This document shows, piece after piece, positions 9,397-19,535 of a stretch of 64,000 nt of DNA. The translations under genes and the position numbers were made by a program. Each line of letters begins with the position of its first letter. Position 1 is the first letter of the stretch. Source of the DNA: Oscillospiraceae bacterium (GTDB lineage: Bacteria; Bacillota; Clostridia; Oscillospirales; Oscillospiraceae); the NCBI GenBank assembly GCA_910575265.1, contig CAJTEA010000011.1, positions 1-64,000 on the forward strand. Direction: 5' to 3'. The notes under the pieces are model-generated. The model had not been told where the DNA came from, did no database searches, and worked only from the letters and a program-made list of their open reading frames with translations.

Positions 9397-10451
9397 TTGG
9401 TAAAGCCGTGGTCCGCCCACCATTTCTCCGCGCCGGGATGGAGGGGCAGCTGGATGTCGCTGATGCCCACATCCAGATAGATGTTCTTGTCAGCGGCGTT
9501 GTGGGAGGCCTGAATGGTGGAGATGTTCTCAAAGATGCCGGTGAGCATGTCGTAGACCATGGCGTCGGACAGGTCGGCACGTACCAGCATAATGTTGTAC
9601 ACAAAGACGCTTTCTACGTCCTCTTTGTTGTTGTAAGTATCGGCGGGGATGGTGGTGGCGGCGTAGAAGGGATACTTGGCGACCAAGGCATCCCGGCCGT
9701 CCCCATCAATGGGGACGATCACCATGTCGTAGCTGGTAGCCAGCTCGGTGACGGTGGCGTTGGGCAGGCCGGAGGTGACAAACACGGCGTCGCACTGGCC
9801 GTTCTTCATGTTGTCAATGGCCTCGCCATAGGCCAGGTAGTCCACGGTACAGTCATCATAGCTCATGCCATAGGCCTCGAAGATCATGCGGGCGTTCAGC
9901 TCCACGCCGGAGTTGGCCGCGCCCACGCCCACGCGCTTGCCTTTCAGGTCCTCCACCGACTGGATGCCGGTGTTGGCGGTGGTGACCAGCTGCACATAAT
10001 TGGGCCACAGGCGCATCAGGGCCCGCAGCTCGCTGGCCGGCTCCTTGCCCTCATAAGCGCCGAAGCCTTCGTAGGCCTGCATCACCGAGTCCTGCATGGC
10101 GATGGCGATCTCAGCTCCGCTCTCTTGAATCAGCTGGATATTCTCACCGGAAGCGGCGGTGGACTGGGCGCTGGTGGTATAGCCCCAGTCCTTCAGCGCG
10201 GTGGCGAAGGCGCCGCCGATGGGGAAGTAGATGCCGGAGGTGGGACCGGTGGCTACGGTAACAAACTCCTTGGCCCGCTCCGCCTCGGTCAGGCCGCCCT
10301 CTACGGCGCCGCCGGCCGCACCCGGCGCGGCGGAACCGCTGCCCGCGCCGGAGTTGGCGGGCTGGCCGCCCCCGCTCTCCCCACAGGAGACCAAGGCAAT
10401 CGCCATACACAGGGCCAAGGCAAAAGCTGTAATCCGTTTCATGTGTCTCAT
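9393..10451 (-). CDS. TAXI-family TRAP solute-binding lipoprotein
   Basis: This is the extracytoplasmic receptor of the transporter. The 352-residue precursor has a lipoprotein signal peptide ending VSCGES (lipidated Cys near residue 23), a Gly/Ser/Ala-rich linker, and a type II periplasmic-binding fold with the TAXI hallmark VATGPTSGIYFPIGGAFA. Later motifs include KGKRVGVGAANSGVELNARMI. The start ATG at 10451 follows AAGGAGAG at suitable spacing. It is the first gene of a three-gene operon (receptor, DUF1850, fused permease). It diverges from the LytS/LytR pair, which may control it. Confidence 0.93.
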   Translation of the reverse strand: MRHMKRITAFALALCMAIALVSCGESGGGQPANSGAGSGSAAPGAAGGAVEGGLTEAERAKEFVTVATGPTSGIYFPIGGAFATALKDWGYTTSAQSTAASGENIQLIQESGAEIAIAMQDSVMQAYEGFGAYEGKEPASELRALMRLWPNYVQLVTTANTGIQSVEDLKGKRVGVGAANSGVELNARMIFEAYGMSYDDCTVDYLAYGEAIDNMKNGQCDAVFVTSGLPNATVTELATSYDMVIVPIDGDGRDALVAKYPFYAATTIPADTYNNKEDVESVFVYNIMLVRADLSDAMVYDMLTGIFENISTIQASHNAADKNIYLDVGISDIQLPLHPGAEKWWADHGFTK

Positions 10452-10778
10452 ACTATACTCTCCTTTTCATCATTCGGATTGAGTTTTATTTCCACGATCG
10501 CGACCGCGTCGGAGAAACCAAAGAGGTTGTACATCTACCACAAAAAAACTAACAGGATACAATCATTTTATGGGGGAAATTTTTTCGGTCAATAGAAATA
10601 GCGTATCCCGCGCCATGGAGGACATGAACCGCGGGATTTGAGGAATAAACCGCAAAACGGCATGGAAGGGTCCATACAATCAGAGAAAAAGTGCTTGATT
10701 TTACAATAAAATGGTGCTAACGTATAACATATCTGAGATTTATAAGAAAGCGAGAGGTTGAAACCGGGAGGGGTCGAA
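10452..10778. promoter_or_regulatory. Divergent control region between TAXI operon and lytS-like gene
   Basis: This 327-base non-coding stretch is much more AT-rich than its neighbours. It must hold the promoters of both the TAXI operon (minus) and the sensor-kinase gene (plus). I see no riboswitch or convincing terminator. LytTR-type regulators bind paired short direct repeats; none could be called with confidence by eye. Confidence 0.5.
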
Positions 10779-12497
10779 ATGAAAAATGGGCTTTTTCAGT
10801 ATTTGCTGGTCAATATCAGCCTCCTGGTGCTGGTTGCGGCTATACTGATCGAATTAAAACCCCTGCGCCGTCTGCTGAAAAAACAGAACAAGTCCTTGAC
10901 CGACCAGCTGTGCCTTGGGATAATTTTCGGGGCGCTGTCCATCAGCGGGACCTACACCGGTCTGAGCCTCCAGGGAGCGGTGGTAAACACCCGGGTGGTC
11001 AGTACTCTGGCAGCCGGCCTGGTAGGCGGGCCGCTCCCCGGACTGTGTGCGGGACTGATGGGCGGCGTCCACCGGATGCTCTATGCCCCCTCCAGCTTTA
11101 CCTCTCTCGCCTGCGCAATTGGTACATTTTGCTTCGGTGTGATCGGAGCAATCACCTGCTGGCGCATCCCGCAAAAAAGGGGCCGGAATCTGTCCCTGAT
11201 TCTACTGGCCATTCTGTCAGAGCTGCTGCAGAGTCTCATCATTCTGTCTATTTGCAGGCCCTTTTCCGCCGCGCTGGAGCTGGAAAAGGTGATACTCCCC
11301 CCAAAAATGGTGATGAACTCCCTGGGGCTTGTGCTGTTTATGAGTCTGCTGGACCGCTTCAACCGCAGTGTGACCATTGAGCTGGCGGAACAGCAACACC
11401 TGGCACTGCTCATCGCCCACAAGTGCCTCCCATTTCTTCGGGAAGGACTGGAAAACCGGGGCGCTATGGGGCAGGCCGTGGACACCGTGCGGGAGATGCT
11501 GCCCGATGTCTGTGTGGCACTCACCGACCTGGAGCAGGTGGTGGCGGCCAGCGGTATGGAACTGAGCGCAATCCCCCTCCCGGCCCAAAAGGCTATGGAA
11601 AGCGGTGAATTGGTGGTGGAACGGGACGTCTCCGACCTCTGCGGCCCTCCCCGCCGCAGAAGCCGGGCGTTCATCGCCGCTCCCCTCACCTGTGGGGAGA
11701 AGCAGATTGGAACCATTTTGTTCTGTGTCCCCCAAGGCCCCAACCTGATCCTGGAGGCCGACTGCTGCACGGCGGAGGGCCTGGCCCGGCTGTTTTCCTC
11801 CATGCTGGAGCTGGGAGAGCTGCAGCACCAGATTCAGATGCGCCAGCAGGCCGAGCTGCGGGCGCTCCAGTCCCAGATTGATCCCCATTTTCTGTTCAAT
11901 GCCCTGAGTACCATCTCCGCCCTGTGCACCATCGAGCCTCAAAAGGCCAAGGAGACCATCCTCACCCTGGCCAGCTACTTCCGGCAGGCGCTGTCCATCA
12001 ACGAGCCCTTTGTCTCTCTGGAGCAGGAGCTATCCAATGTCCGCAACTACCTGGCCCTTACCGAAGCCCGGTTTCAGGATGCCATCCATGTGACCTGGGA
12101 CCTGCCCGATGTGCTGCCGGTGCTGTATCTGCCGCCCCTGATCCTCCAGCCCATTGTGGAAAACGCCGTGCGCCACGGCGGCACCGCGGTGGATGAGCGG
12201 CATGTCCGCATCTCCATTCGACAGGAGGACGGGAGAGCGAATATCCGCGTTTCGGACCGGGGCCACGGTTTCTCGGAGGAAATTTTGAAGCGCCTTCAGA
12301 ATCCTCGGGATCCGGGCTATACCGGGCTGTTCAATGTTCAAAAACGGCTGCGGAGCGTCTATGGCGGCCAGTGCGCTTTTACGGTGGACAGCTCTGAGCA
12401 GGGTTCTACAGTGGCGGTATCCATTCCGCTGATTCCGCCGGGAGGACTGAAATCAAAACAGGAGGGGAGTGCGGCTGATGCGTGTCGCGGTTATTGA
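10779..12497 (+). CDS. LytS/YpdA-type sensor histidine kinase
   Basis: This 572-residue membrane sensor has a 5TM-Lyt N-terminus (about residues 1-190; segment TLAAGLVGGPLPGLCAGLMGG), a GAF-like middle region (about 200-350) and a C-terminal His_kinase/HATPase module. The phospho-acceptor segment is SQIDPHFLFNALSTI near residue 370, with N-box NAVRHGG and G-box SDRGHGFSEE. The start ATG at 10779 (MKNGLFQ) follows GGGAGGGG; an in-frame upstream start lacks such a site. The response regulator gene overlaps its end by 20 bases. LytS family sensors respond to membrane or metabolite signals (for example pyruvate); the neighbouring TAXI transporter is a reasonable target. Confidence 0.92.
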   Translation: MKNGLFQYLLVNISLLVLVAAILIELKPLRRLLKKQNKSLTDQLCLGIIFGALSISGTYTGLSLQGAVVNTRVVSTLAAGLVGGPLPGLCAGLMGGVHRMLYAPSSFTSLACAIGTFCFGVIGAITCWRIPQKRGRNLSLILLAILSELLQSLIILSICRPFSAALELEKVILPPKMVMNSLGLVLFMSLLDRFNRSVTIELAEQQHLALLIAHKCLPFLREGLENRGAMGQAVDTVREMLPDVCVALTDLEQVVAASGMELSAIPLPAQKAMESGELVVERDVSDLCGPPRRRSRAFIAAPLTCGEKQIGTILFCVPQGPNLILEADCCTAEGLARLFSSMLELGELQHQIQMRQQAELRALQSQIDPHFLFNALSTISALCTIEPQKAKETILTLASYFRQALSINEPFVSLEQELSNVRNYLALTEARFQDAIHVTWDLPDVLPVLYLPPLILQPIVENAVRHGGTAVDERHVRISIRQEDGRANIRVSDRGHGFSEEILKRLQNPRDPGYTGLFNVQKRLRSVYGGQCAFTVDSSEQGSTVAVSIPLIPPGGLKSKQEGSAADACRGY

Positions 12498-13191
12498 CGA
12501 CGAAAAACTGACTCGGGAGGAGCTGATTCGGCTGATTCGGGAGGACTTTCCTCAGGCCGAGGTCTATGAGGCCGGCAGTGGGGTCCAGGCCATGCAGCTG
12601 CTGGAGAAAAAGACCTTCGATTTCCTGTTCATCGACGTCCGCCTGGGGGATATGGAGGGGACCACGGTGGCCTCTCTGGCCCGGCGGCTGATGCCGGAGT
12701 CTAAGATCATCTTCGCCACCGCCTATTCGGAATATGCCGTCACCGCCTTTGAGCTCCAGGCCAATGACTACATCCTGAAGCCCTACGACCCGGCCCGCAT
12801 CCGCCAAATTCTCAGCCAGTATGAGCGGGCTCATCCGGAACAGAACGACGATTTCCGGATTGCCATCAGCGGCAGCCGGAGGCACACGATTTTGTTGAGC
12901 CTGGACGACATTACCTATATTGAATCCCAGGGCGCCGGGAAGCGGTGCGTAATTCACACCGTCTCCGGCGAGACCTACGACGACAATACGGCCCTGGGCG
13001 CCTATGAGGAGCGCCTGCGCAGCAGGAGGTTTTACCGCATTCACAAGACCTGTCTGGTCCACCTGAAATATGTCCAGGATATCTTTCCCTGGAGCGGAAG
13101 CGACTTTGCCCTCCGGGTGCGGGGCTCCTCCACGGAACTGCCCATTGGACGGGACCGCCTGAAAGGGCTGCGGGCGAGTCTGCATATTTGA
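12478..13191 (+). CDS. LytTR-family response regulator
   Basis: The protein has an N-terminal receiver domain (acidic pocket IDDEK, phospho-acceptor Asp in FIDVRLG near residue 55, Lys in ILKPYD near residue 105) and a C-terminal LytTR DNA-binding domain (about residues 135-237; YIESQGAGKRC, FYRIHKTCLVHLKYV). The ATG at 12478 is preferred because GGAGGGG lies about ten bases upstream; a GTG at 12469 is too close to it. It is coupled to the sensor gene by a 20-base overlap. It would act on promoters near itself, most likely the divergent TAXI operon. Confidence 0.92.
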   Translation: MRVAVIDDEKLTREELIRLIREDFPQAEVYEAGSGVQAMQLLEKKTFDFLFIDVRLGDMEGTTVASLARRLMPESKIIFATAYSEYAVTAFELQANDYILKPYDPARIRQILSQYERAHPEQNDDFRIAISGSRRHTILLSLDDITYIESQGAGKRCVIHTVSGETYDDNTALGAYEERLRSRRFYRIHKTCLVHLKYVQDIFPWSGSDFALRVRGSSTELPIGRDRLKGLRASLHI

Positions 13192-13207
13192 GCGTATAAA
13201 GATAGAC

Positions 13208-13240
13208 AGCGGGAACTGAACGGTTTGTTCAGTTCCCGCT
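13208..13240. terminator. Hairpin after the lytTR gene
   Basis: A perfect 14-bp stem (AGCGGGAACTGAAC with GTTCAGTTCCCGCT, loop GGTTT) lies between the convergent response-regulator gene and the ABC ATPase remnant. The T tract is poor on either side, so it may work weakly or bidirectionally. Confidence 0.7.
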
Positions 13241-13245
13241 ATGCT

Positions 13246-13839
13246 TCATAGGGAATTTTCGTTTTTTTCTGATGTTATCTCCGCCTCCACTCTTTTTCTT
13301 GGCCGGGTGTAGAACCGCTCGGCCAGCATTCCGGCGGTGGTGGTTTGCCGCTCCGGGCCGGACAGGTCCAGAACGACCCTTCCGCCGCTGAGCATAACGG
13401 TCCGGCTACCCATAGACAGGGCGTAGTCCATGTCATGGGTGATCATCGGGGTGGTGATCTTGTCCCGGTGGTTCACCGCGAAAAAGGAGCGGCTGGCCTT
13501 CCGGGTGTAGGCCAGGGCCAGATTCTCCTCAATGGTCATGCTGGGGGCGGTGCCCCGCAGGGGGTTCTGGTGGAGACAGCCGATGTTCAGCGCCCGCCTG
13601 TAGTCCTTCTGCCGGGTGATGTCCTCCTCCCCCAGAAGGATTTTGCCGCTGTCCGGGAGGACCTTCCCCAGAATGGCGTTGAACAGGGTGGATTTGCCCG
13701 AGCCGTTGGAGCCTAGGACGGTGACGAACTGGCCCGCCGGCACCTCCAGGGACAGGCCATCCAGGGCCAGCTTCTCGTTGACTGTGCCCGCCTCGAACCG
13801 CTTGGTCAGCTTCTGGACAGAGAGAGGGACGCCGCTCAT
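13246..13839 (-). pseudogene. ABC transporter ATPase with deleted signature and Walker B
   Basis: This is an ATPase of the uncharacterised TrpX-type (tryptophan/tyrosine-like) ABC importers. The first half is intact: Walker A GSNGSGKST near residue 40, Q-loop region LHQNPLRGTAPSMTIEENL and LAYTRKASRSFF. The frame then jumps from NHRDK straight to ITTPMITHDMDYALSMG, the H-loop, so roughly 70 residues containing the LSGGQ signature and Walker B are absent. The join is in frame, giving a 197-residue product that cannot hydrolyse ATP normally. The start is ATG at 13839, overlapping the permease stop (ATGA). The permease and binding-protein genes upstream are also remnants. Confidence 0.85.
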
Positions 13840-14037
13840 GCCGCCGCCCCCTTTCCAGTCAGCTTCCGCTTGGCCAGGGGCACCGCCAGGGCGCACACCA
13901 CAATGAGGGTGGACAGCAGCTTCACCGTGTAGTTGGGCATGTTGACCTTATAGGCCGCCTGGATCACCACTCGGTACACCAGGGAGCCCCCACCGCGGAG
14001 ATCAGCATACTGTAGTAAACCACAAGATCACATCCAT
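13836..14037 (-). pseudogene. ABC permease remnant
   Basis: Only the two ends of the gene survive. A short start (MDVILWF from 14037) is followed at once by the C-terminal part reading VYRVVIQAAYKVNMPNYTVKLL and ending LTGKGAAA, which overlaps the ATPase start. Most of the transmembrane domain, normally about 290 residues, is gone and the two pieces are in different frames. The C-terminal piece matches the last helices of permeases that partner TrpX-type binding proteins. It is non-functional. Confidence 0.75.
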
Positions 14038-14083
14038 TTCCTCTCCCCCGCGGAGCACGAAGGCCCCGCAGGGGTTATCTTGT

Positions 14084-14534
14084 TTACTGGCCGAAGTGGC
14101 TGGTGCCGTCGGCCTCTACTAAAATGTCGTAGCCCTCATAGGTGGACTCCGGAAAGTCGGCGCCGAAACGGCCGGCGGCATGGAGGTTGACAAACTTGGC
14201 GTAGTCGCTGAGGGTCTCATAGGGCAGGCCGGCGGGAGCGGTCCCCTCCACGATCTTCAGAGCCATAGCCGCCGTCAGCCACCATGGAGTCCGCCCCGCA
14301 GTAGACGGGGATACCGGCCCCGTAGGCCACATCGGTGTAGGTGGCCATGGCGGAGGGGATGTTGTTGGACACACCGGTGATATTTTGGCAGTCCTCCCCG
14401 GTGAGGCCGGCGGCAGCGGGATCGGAGACGGCGGCAAAGACGATGGGGGTGTCCGTCCCATCGAAGACCGCCTTGGCGGACTGGGCGGTGGACAGGATCA
14501 GAGCGGACAGAATAACAGAAATGAGCTTTTTCAT
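14084..14534 (-). pseudogene. TrpX-type ABC substrate-binding protein remnant
   Basis: The start (MKKLISVILSALILS) is a lipoprotein-like signal, but the lipidation cysteine region is missing. What follows is a patchwork of family segments: TDTPIVFAAVSDPAAAGL, then PSAMATYTDVAYGAGIPVYCGADSMVADGG. After a frame change comes MALKIVEGTAPAGLPYE and the C-terminus ending GTSHFGQ at 14084. The family is normally about 330 residues; this locus could encode less than half. At least two large deletions and a frameshift are needed to explain it. It belongs to the same operon as the permease and ATPase remnants. Confidence 0.85.
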
Positions 14535-14562
14535 GATAAATTCCTCCTCATAATGCGGGCGG

Positions 14563-15483
14563 TCACAGGGCCGTCGCCATGTCGATGTGTTGTTTGACGA
14601 TCTGGCAGGAGGCGTCCAGCTGGCGCTGTTCCTCCTGAGTCAGGTCTAGCTGGATGACCGCTTCCACGCCGGAGCGGCCAATACGGCAGGGGACGCCGCA
14701 GTGGATGCCGGTCTGGCCGTACTCCCCCTCCAGCAGGACGGAGACGGGCAGGACGCGCTTCTCGTCCCGGAGGATGCACCGGGCCAGCTCTGCCAGCGCC
14801 CGGCCGATGCCGAACTCCGTGGAGCCCTTACCCTCGATGATATCCATCCCCGCCCGGTGGGTCTGAGTCAGGATTTTCTCCTTGGACAGTCCCAGCCTCT
14901 CAAAGGGGATTCCCCCCACCGTGACGGCGGAAAAGGGGACCATGGAGGAGTCTCCGTGCTCCCCCAGACAGAAAGCGGAGACGCTCCGCCGGTCCACCCC
15001 CGCACCCTGGCTGACGCATCGCACCAGCCGGGCGGTATCAAGGAGGGTGCCTGTGCCGAAGCACTGCCATCGCTCCAGCTCCAGGGCCTTGCGCAGCCAA
15101 TCGGCCACGATGTCAGCTGGGTTGGTGATGGTCACCACCGGACAGGTGAGCTTGAGGGGCTTCAGCTCTCCCGCCAGGGGTTTCAGCAGCTCCACGGAGC
15201 GGCCCAGCAGGTCCAGCCGGGTCTGGCCGGGCAGCCGGGGCTCCCCGATGGCCACCACCACCAGGGCAGCGCCGGCGCACTCGCTGTACCCTCCGGACCG
15301 GACGGTGACCGCATGGTCCATAAAGCTGACGCTGTCGGCCACGTCCAAAGCCTGGGCGGTGGCCTTCTCCGGGAGCAGGTCCACCAGGACGATCTCCTCA
15401 CAGTCCCCGGCGGCGGCCAGGGCATAGGCGCAGTGGCTTCCCACATGGCCCGATCCGATAATGACTACTTTCCGATGTTCCAT
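14563..15483 (-). CDS. LDH/MDH-family NAD-dependent 2-hydroxyacid dehydrogenase under T-box control
   Basis: The 306-residue protein has the NAD motif GSGHVGSHCAYAL, the loop GEPRLPGQTRLDLLGR, the segment GTGTLLDTARL and the active-site histidine in GEHGDSS. The residue that discriminates substrates in this superfamily (Gln102 in LDH, Arg in MDH) appears to be Arg, so it may not be a classical lactate dehydrogenase; malate, hydroxyisocaproate or aryl-lactate specificity is possible. ATG at 15483 follows AGGGAGG. It is the first gene after a T-box leader and is followed by three TrpX-type ABC remnants. This suggests that the enzyme belongs to amino-acid or aryl-pyruvate metabolism. Confidence 0.85.
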   Translation of the reverse strand: MEHRKVVIIGSGHVGSHCAYALAAAGDCEEIVLVDLLPEKATAQALDVADSVSFMDHAVTVRSGGYSECAGAALVVVAIGEPRLPGQTRLDLLGRSVELLKPLAGELKPLKLTCPVVTITNPADIVADWLRKALELERWQCFGTGTLLDTARLVRCVSQGAGVDRRSVSAFCLGEHGDSSMVPFSAVTVGGIPFERLGLSKEKILTQTHRAGMDIIEGKGSTEFGIGRALAELARCILRDEKRVLPVSVLLEGEYGQTGIHCGVPCRIGRSGVEAVIQLDLTQEEQRQLDASCQIVKQHIDMATAL

Positions 15484-15516
15484 TACAATTCCTCCCTGCG
15501 TTTGGCCAAAGAAAAA

Positions 15517-15775
15517 CGCCCTTGACCAAACGGATTTGTTTGGTCAAGGGCGAAATCATACAAAAATTCCGCAGTGCCACCTTGATTCAGGCCCATCTAC
15601 AGGCCCTTCAGCGAGATACCAGCATATCCCCGACGGGTAACGTCCGTCCAGCCGTCGGCCATTTCAAGCCGCCCTCCGCAGACCATATTACTCAGAGTTC
15701 CGTGGAAGGCTTACACCGTCCCTTCCTCGCTGTGACGAAACCGACCTGACTTTTTTCCGCATCATTGGTTTATAG
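15517..15775 (-). ncRNA. T-box leader (tRNA-sensing riboswitch)
   Basis: On the minus strand the leader contains the conserved T-box AAGGTGGCACTGCGG (15569-15583), which pairs with the uncharged tRNA acceptor end. The Stem I apical sequence GGTGTAAGCC lies upstream. An intrinsic terminator (15517-15552, arms CGCCCTTGACCAAAC and GTTTGGTCAAGGGCG followed by TTTTTC) ends 34 bases before the dehydrogenase start. When uncharged tRNA is abundant, antitermination should switch on the operon. The specifier triplet lies in the loop AGTAATATGG; UGG (Trp), AUG or AAU are all possible by hand folding, so the amino acid is unresolved. Confidence 0.9.
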
Positions 15776-15892
15776 GTTTATTATAGTCCATCCTGGCTCT
15801 AATGTCAAGTTCCATATTTCTATGTCCCTTTCATCTTTTGTGGCAATGAATTGAAATATCAGCTGTCTCTTCTAACCAATCAAATATATTTG

Positions 15893-15934
15893 CGGACCCA
15901 ACGTCGGGAGGGGCGCTGGGTCCGCTGGGCGTTA
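15893..15934 (-). terminator. Hairpin after glnN
   Basis: Inverted repeat GCGGACCCA...TGGGTCCGC with extra inner pairing lies 34 bases beyond the glnN stop; on the minus strand it is followed by AAATATATTTG. It probably terminates glnN and insulates it from the T-box operon. Confidence 0.65.
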
Positions 15935-15967
15935 TATTGTCACTCTCTGAAGAGAGGGACAGCAAGG

Positions 15968-18064
15968 TTACCTCACCCCGAACAGCAGATCACCGTAGGT
16001 GGGGAAGGGCCAGTACTTCTTGGCGGTGAGGGTTTCAGCTTCATCGCAGGGCAGACGCAGTTCGGCCATCTTGGGCAGGATGATGTCCCGGACGGCGGCA
16101 GACTCCTCACCAATGTTTTCCATACCAGTCAGGGCCAGAACCGCTTTCTCAAGTTCATCTATCTGTACAGCAATCTGGTCGGTGAGGGCGGACAGCTTTT
16201 TTACCAGTTCGGTCTCATGTCCACAGGGACAGCCGGAAATCAGTTCCTTCTTGGCAGCAGCAGTCTTTGCGGTATCCAGGGTATACGCTTGGACAGCGGG
16301 CAAAATCTCGGTACGGGCCATGTCCACCATGGTGTTGGCCTCGATAATAACTGTCTTACAGTAGTTCTCCAAAGTTACTTCATACCGGGAAACCAACTCC
16401 GCTTTGGTAAATACCCCCTGGCCGGTAAGCATAGCCACATTCTTCTCGTCCAGCAGATGAGGCAAGCAGTCCGGGGTGGTACGGTAGTTGAGAAGTCCCC
16501 GGTTTTCTGTGGCCTCCTGAATCCAGGCATCATCGTAGCCGTTCCCATTGAAGATGATCCGCTTGTGATCCTTGATGGTCTTACGGATCATCTCATGGAG
16601 GACGGTCTCAAAGTCCTCGACTCCCTCCAGCCGGTCAGCGTAGATCTTCAGGCTCTCTGCCACAGCTGTGTTAAGCATGATGTTGGCGCAGGCGATGGAG
16701 TCGGAGGAACCCACCATGCGGAACTCAAACTTGTTGCCGGTGAAGGCAAACGGGGAGGTACGGTTGCGGTCTGTGGTGTCCCGGCGGAACTTGGGCAGCA
16801 CATCTACCCCCAACCGGACCTTGCCAGTGTCAATGCTGGTGTAGGGGGCATCGTGTTCAATGCAGCCCAGGATGGCCGCCAATTCATCTCCCAGGAACAT
16901 GGACACCACAGCTGGAGGAGCTTCGTTGGCCCCCAAGCGGTGATCGTTTCCGGCTGTGGCTACCGACATACGCAGCAGGTCCTGGTAATCGTCCACCGCT
17001 TTGATGACGGCACAGAGGAACAGCAGGAACTGGGCGTTTTCGTAGGGCGTTTCACCAGGGGACAGCAGGTTGACGCCGGTGTCAGTAGACAGAGACCAGT
17101 TGTTGTGCTTGCCTGAGCCGTTCACCCCCGCAAAAGGCTTTTCGTGGAGCAGACAGACCAGCCCATGGCGGGCGGCCACCTTCTGCATAATCTCCATGGT
17201 CAGCTGGTTATGGTCGGTAGCGATGTTGTTGGTGGTAAAGATGGGGGCCAGCTCATGCTGGGCGGGAGCCACCTCGTTGTGCTGCGTCTTGGCCAGGATG
17301 CCCAACTTCCACAGCTCATCGTTCAGTTCGATCATGTAGGCTGCCACTCGTGGTTTGATGGTACCGAAGTAATGGTCATCCATCTCCTGACCCTTGGAGG
17401 GCTTGGCGCCAAACAGGGTCCGACCGGTGAAGCGCAGATCCTGGCGCTGCTCCCACATCTTGGCATCTACCAGAAAATATTCCTGCTCCGGGCCCACAGA
17501 GGGGGCTACTCGTTTCACGTCTGTTTTGCCAAACAGCTTCAAAATGCGCAGTGCCTGTCGGTTTAGTGCCTCCATAGAGCGCAGCAAGGGGGTCTTCTTA
17601 TCCAGCGCCTCACCGTTGTAACCGCAGAAGGCGGTGGGAATGCACAGAGTTCTGTCCTTGATAAAGGCGTAGGAGGTGGGGTCCCAAGCGGTGTAACCCC
17701 GTGCCTCGAAGGTGGCCCGCAACCCTCCGGAAGGGAAGGAGGAGGCGTCAGGTTCCCCCTGAATCAGCTCTTTACCGGAAAACTCCATAATAACCCGGCC
17801 ATCGGGTGAGGGAGAAATAAAACCGTCGTGCTTCTCAGCGGTAATGCCGGTGAGGGGCTGGAACCAGTGGGTAAAGTGGGTAGCTCCGTTGGCTACCGCC
17901 CAGTCTTTCATGGCCTGGGCTACCGCATTGGCCACCCCGATATTTAATTTGGCCCCCTCATCAATGGTCTTTTTCATGGACAGATATACGTCAGTGGACA
18001 GATTGGCTTTCATCACCCGGTCGTCAAAAACTAGACTCCCAAAATATTCCGGTACTGCAGACAT
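15968..18064 (-). CDS. glnN: Glutamine synthetase type III
   Basis: The enzyme makes glutamine from glutamate, ammonia and ATP in the cytosol. At 698 residues it has the length of the GSIII (GlnN) class, not of GSI (about 450). GSIII hallmarks are visible: [10 protein letters not shown] near residue 80, [14 protein letters not shown] near 195, the catalytic block [15 protein letters not shown] near 280, [10 protein letters not shown] near 333 and [12 protein letters not shown] near 455. The C-terminal region is helical and GSIII-specific. It lies next to gltD, gltB and the ammonium channel on the same strand, forming a complete ammonia assimilation set. The 63-base gap to gltD contains no obvious terminator. 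Confidence 0.96.
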   Translation of the reverse strand: MSAVPEYFGSLVFDDRVMKANLSTDVYLSMKKTIDEGAKLNIGVANAVAQAMKDWAVANGATHFTHWFQPLTGITAEKHDGFISPSPDGRVIMEFSGKELIQGEPDASSFPSGGLRATFEARGYTAWDPTSYAFIKDRTLCIPTAFCGYNGEALDKKTPLLRSMEALNRQALRILKLFGKTDVKRVAPSVGPEQEYFLVDAKMWEQRQDLRFTGRTLFGAKPSKGQEMDDHYFGTIKPRVAAYMIELNDELWKLGILAKTQHNEVAPAQHELAPIFTTNNIATDHNQLTMEIMQKVAARHGLVCLLHEKPFAGVNGSGKHNNWSLSTDTGVNLLSPGETPYENAQFLLFLCAVIKAVDDYQDLLRMSVATAGNDHRLGANEAPPAVVSMFLGDELAAILGCIEHDAPYTSIDTGKVRLGVDVLPKFRRDTTDRNRTSPFAFTGNKFEFRMVGSSDSIACANIMLNTAVAESLKIYADRLEGVEDFETVLHEMIRKTIKDHKRIIFNGNGYDDAWIQEATENRGLLNYRTTPDCLPHLLDEKNVAMLTGQGVFTKAELVSRYEVTLENYCKTVIIEANTMVDMARTEILPAVQAYTLDTAKTAAAKKELISGCPCGHETELVKKLSALTDQIAVQIDELEKAVLALTGMENIGEESAAVRDIILPKMAELRLPCDEAETLTAKKYWPFPTYGDLLFGVR

Positions 18065-18127
18065 TTTTAATCATCCTTCCGTTTTTAATTTTAGCAAAAG
18101 ACGCGCCACCCCGTAGTGAAATTTCTA

Positions 18128-19519
18128 CTACTTCAAATTGGTATAGCCTGAGAGGAACCGATCCACCTGGACAGCGGCGGCCCTTCCCTCGGCGATGGCC
18201 CACACCACCAGGGACTGGCCCCGGCGCATATCCCCGGCGGCAAACACCTTCTCTTCGCTGGTCTGGTAGGAACCCTCCGCTGTGCGTACGGTCCGGTCCA
18301 TCTCCACGCCGAAGGCCTTGCACACGTCCTCCCGGCAGCCCACCGCCCCGGTAGCGGCGATGAGCAGCTGACAGGGCAGGGTGTCACCGTCGGTGGTGAC
18401 CAAGGCGCTAAGAGCACCGCTCCCGTCCCGCACCAGCTCCTTGACCTGGACGGCGAACCGTCGGGGGTCCTGTCCGAACAGGGCCTGGACCTCCTCCTGG
18501 GCGTAGCCGGAGGGCAGAGTTCCCTCCGCGTTCAAATAGTCCTCCCGCTTCCGTCGGACCAGTTGGGTCACCGACTTGCATCCCTGGCGCAGGGCGGTGG
18601 CTGCGCAGTCGCTGGCGGTGTCCCCGGTACCGATGACAATCACGTCCCGCCCGGCGGCGGTGGGAATCTCCGGCTCCAACCCGAACTGCTGGCGCTGAAC
18701 AGCGGCTTTCAGAAAGTCCGCCGCATAACACACCCCGGACACCCCCTGCCAGTCCACCCCCAGGGGCCGGGGCGCTTCCGCCCCGCAGCACAGCACTATG
18801 GCGTCGTACTCCTCCAGCAACCGCTTGGCCACCTTGGGGTTGGCGGCATTCTGGCCGGTGACGAAGGTGACCCCCTCCTGGGTCATCAGGTCGATCCGCC
18901 GCTGGACGATCTCCTTGGGCAGCTTCATGTTGGGAATGCCGTAGGTGAGCAGCCCGCCGGGGCGGTCCTCCCGCTCGATGATGGTGACGCTGTGCCCCCG
19001 GTGGTTGAGCTGGTCGGCGACGGCCAGTCCGGCGGGGCCGGAACCCACCACCGCCACCCTCTGGCCGGAGCGGTGAGGCGCAAACCGGGGCTTCACCTTT
19101 CCCAGCGCAAAGCCCTTCTCAATGACGCACAGCTCGTTGTCCCGGATGGTGACCGAGTCCTCGTAGAGGCGGCACAAGCAGGCCCGCTCGCAGGGGGCGG
19201 GACAGACCCGGCCGGTGAACTCAGGGAAGTTGTTGGTTTTCAGCAGCCGGGCCAGAGCGTGGCTCCAGTTGCCCGACATAATCATATCGTTCCACTCAGG
19301 AATCAGGTTGTGGAGGGGGCAGCCGAAGGGGGCGCCCTCCCAGATGATCCCCGCCTGACAGAAGGGGACGCCGCAGTTCATGCACCGGGCGCCCTGCTTC
19401 TCCCGAAGATCTTCGGCCAGGGGGAGGTGAAACTCCTCCCAGTCCCGAACCCGCTGGGCAGGCTCCCGTTCAGCGACATCCCGACGGCTGTAATCCATAA
19501 ATCCAGTGATTTTACCCAT
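18128..19519 (-). CDS. gltD: Glutamate synthase small subunit
   Basis: The NADPH-dependent beta subunit (463 residues) feeds electrons to GltB. An N-terminal [4Fe-4S] domain is seen as [13 protein letters not shown] and CERACLC. The first Rossmann fold binds FAD ([17 protein letters not shown] near residue 150) and the second binds NADPH ([13 protein letters not shown] near residue 290). The C-terminal FAD motif is [18 protein letters not shown]. It follows gltB by 16 bases, so they are co-transcribed. All family motifs are intact. Confidence 0.95.
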   Translation of the reverse strand: MGKITGFMDYSRRDVAEREPAQRVRDWEEFHLPLAEDLREKQGARCMNCGVPFCQAGIIWEGAPFGCPLHNLIPEWNDMIMSGNWSHALARLLKTNNFPEFTGRVCPAPCERACLCRLYEDSVTIRDNELCVIEKGFALGKVKPRFAPHRSGQRVAVVGSGPAGLAVADQLNHRGHSVTIIEREDRPGGLLTYGIPNMKLPKEIVQRRIDLMTQEGVTFVTGQNAANPKVAKRLLEEYDAIVLCCGAEAPRPLGVDWQGVSGVCYAADFLKAAVQRQQFGLEPEIPTAAGRDVIVIGTGDTASDCAATALRQGCKSVTQLVRRKREDYLNAEGTLPSGYAQEEVQALFGQDPRRFAVQVKELVRDGSGALSALVTTDGDTLPCQLLIAATGAVGCREDVCKAFGVEMDRTVRTAEGSYQTSEEKVFAAGDMRRGQSLVVWAIAEGRAAAVQVDRFLSGYTNLK

Positions 19520-19535
19520 ATTGTCCGACCTCCTT

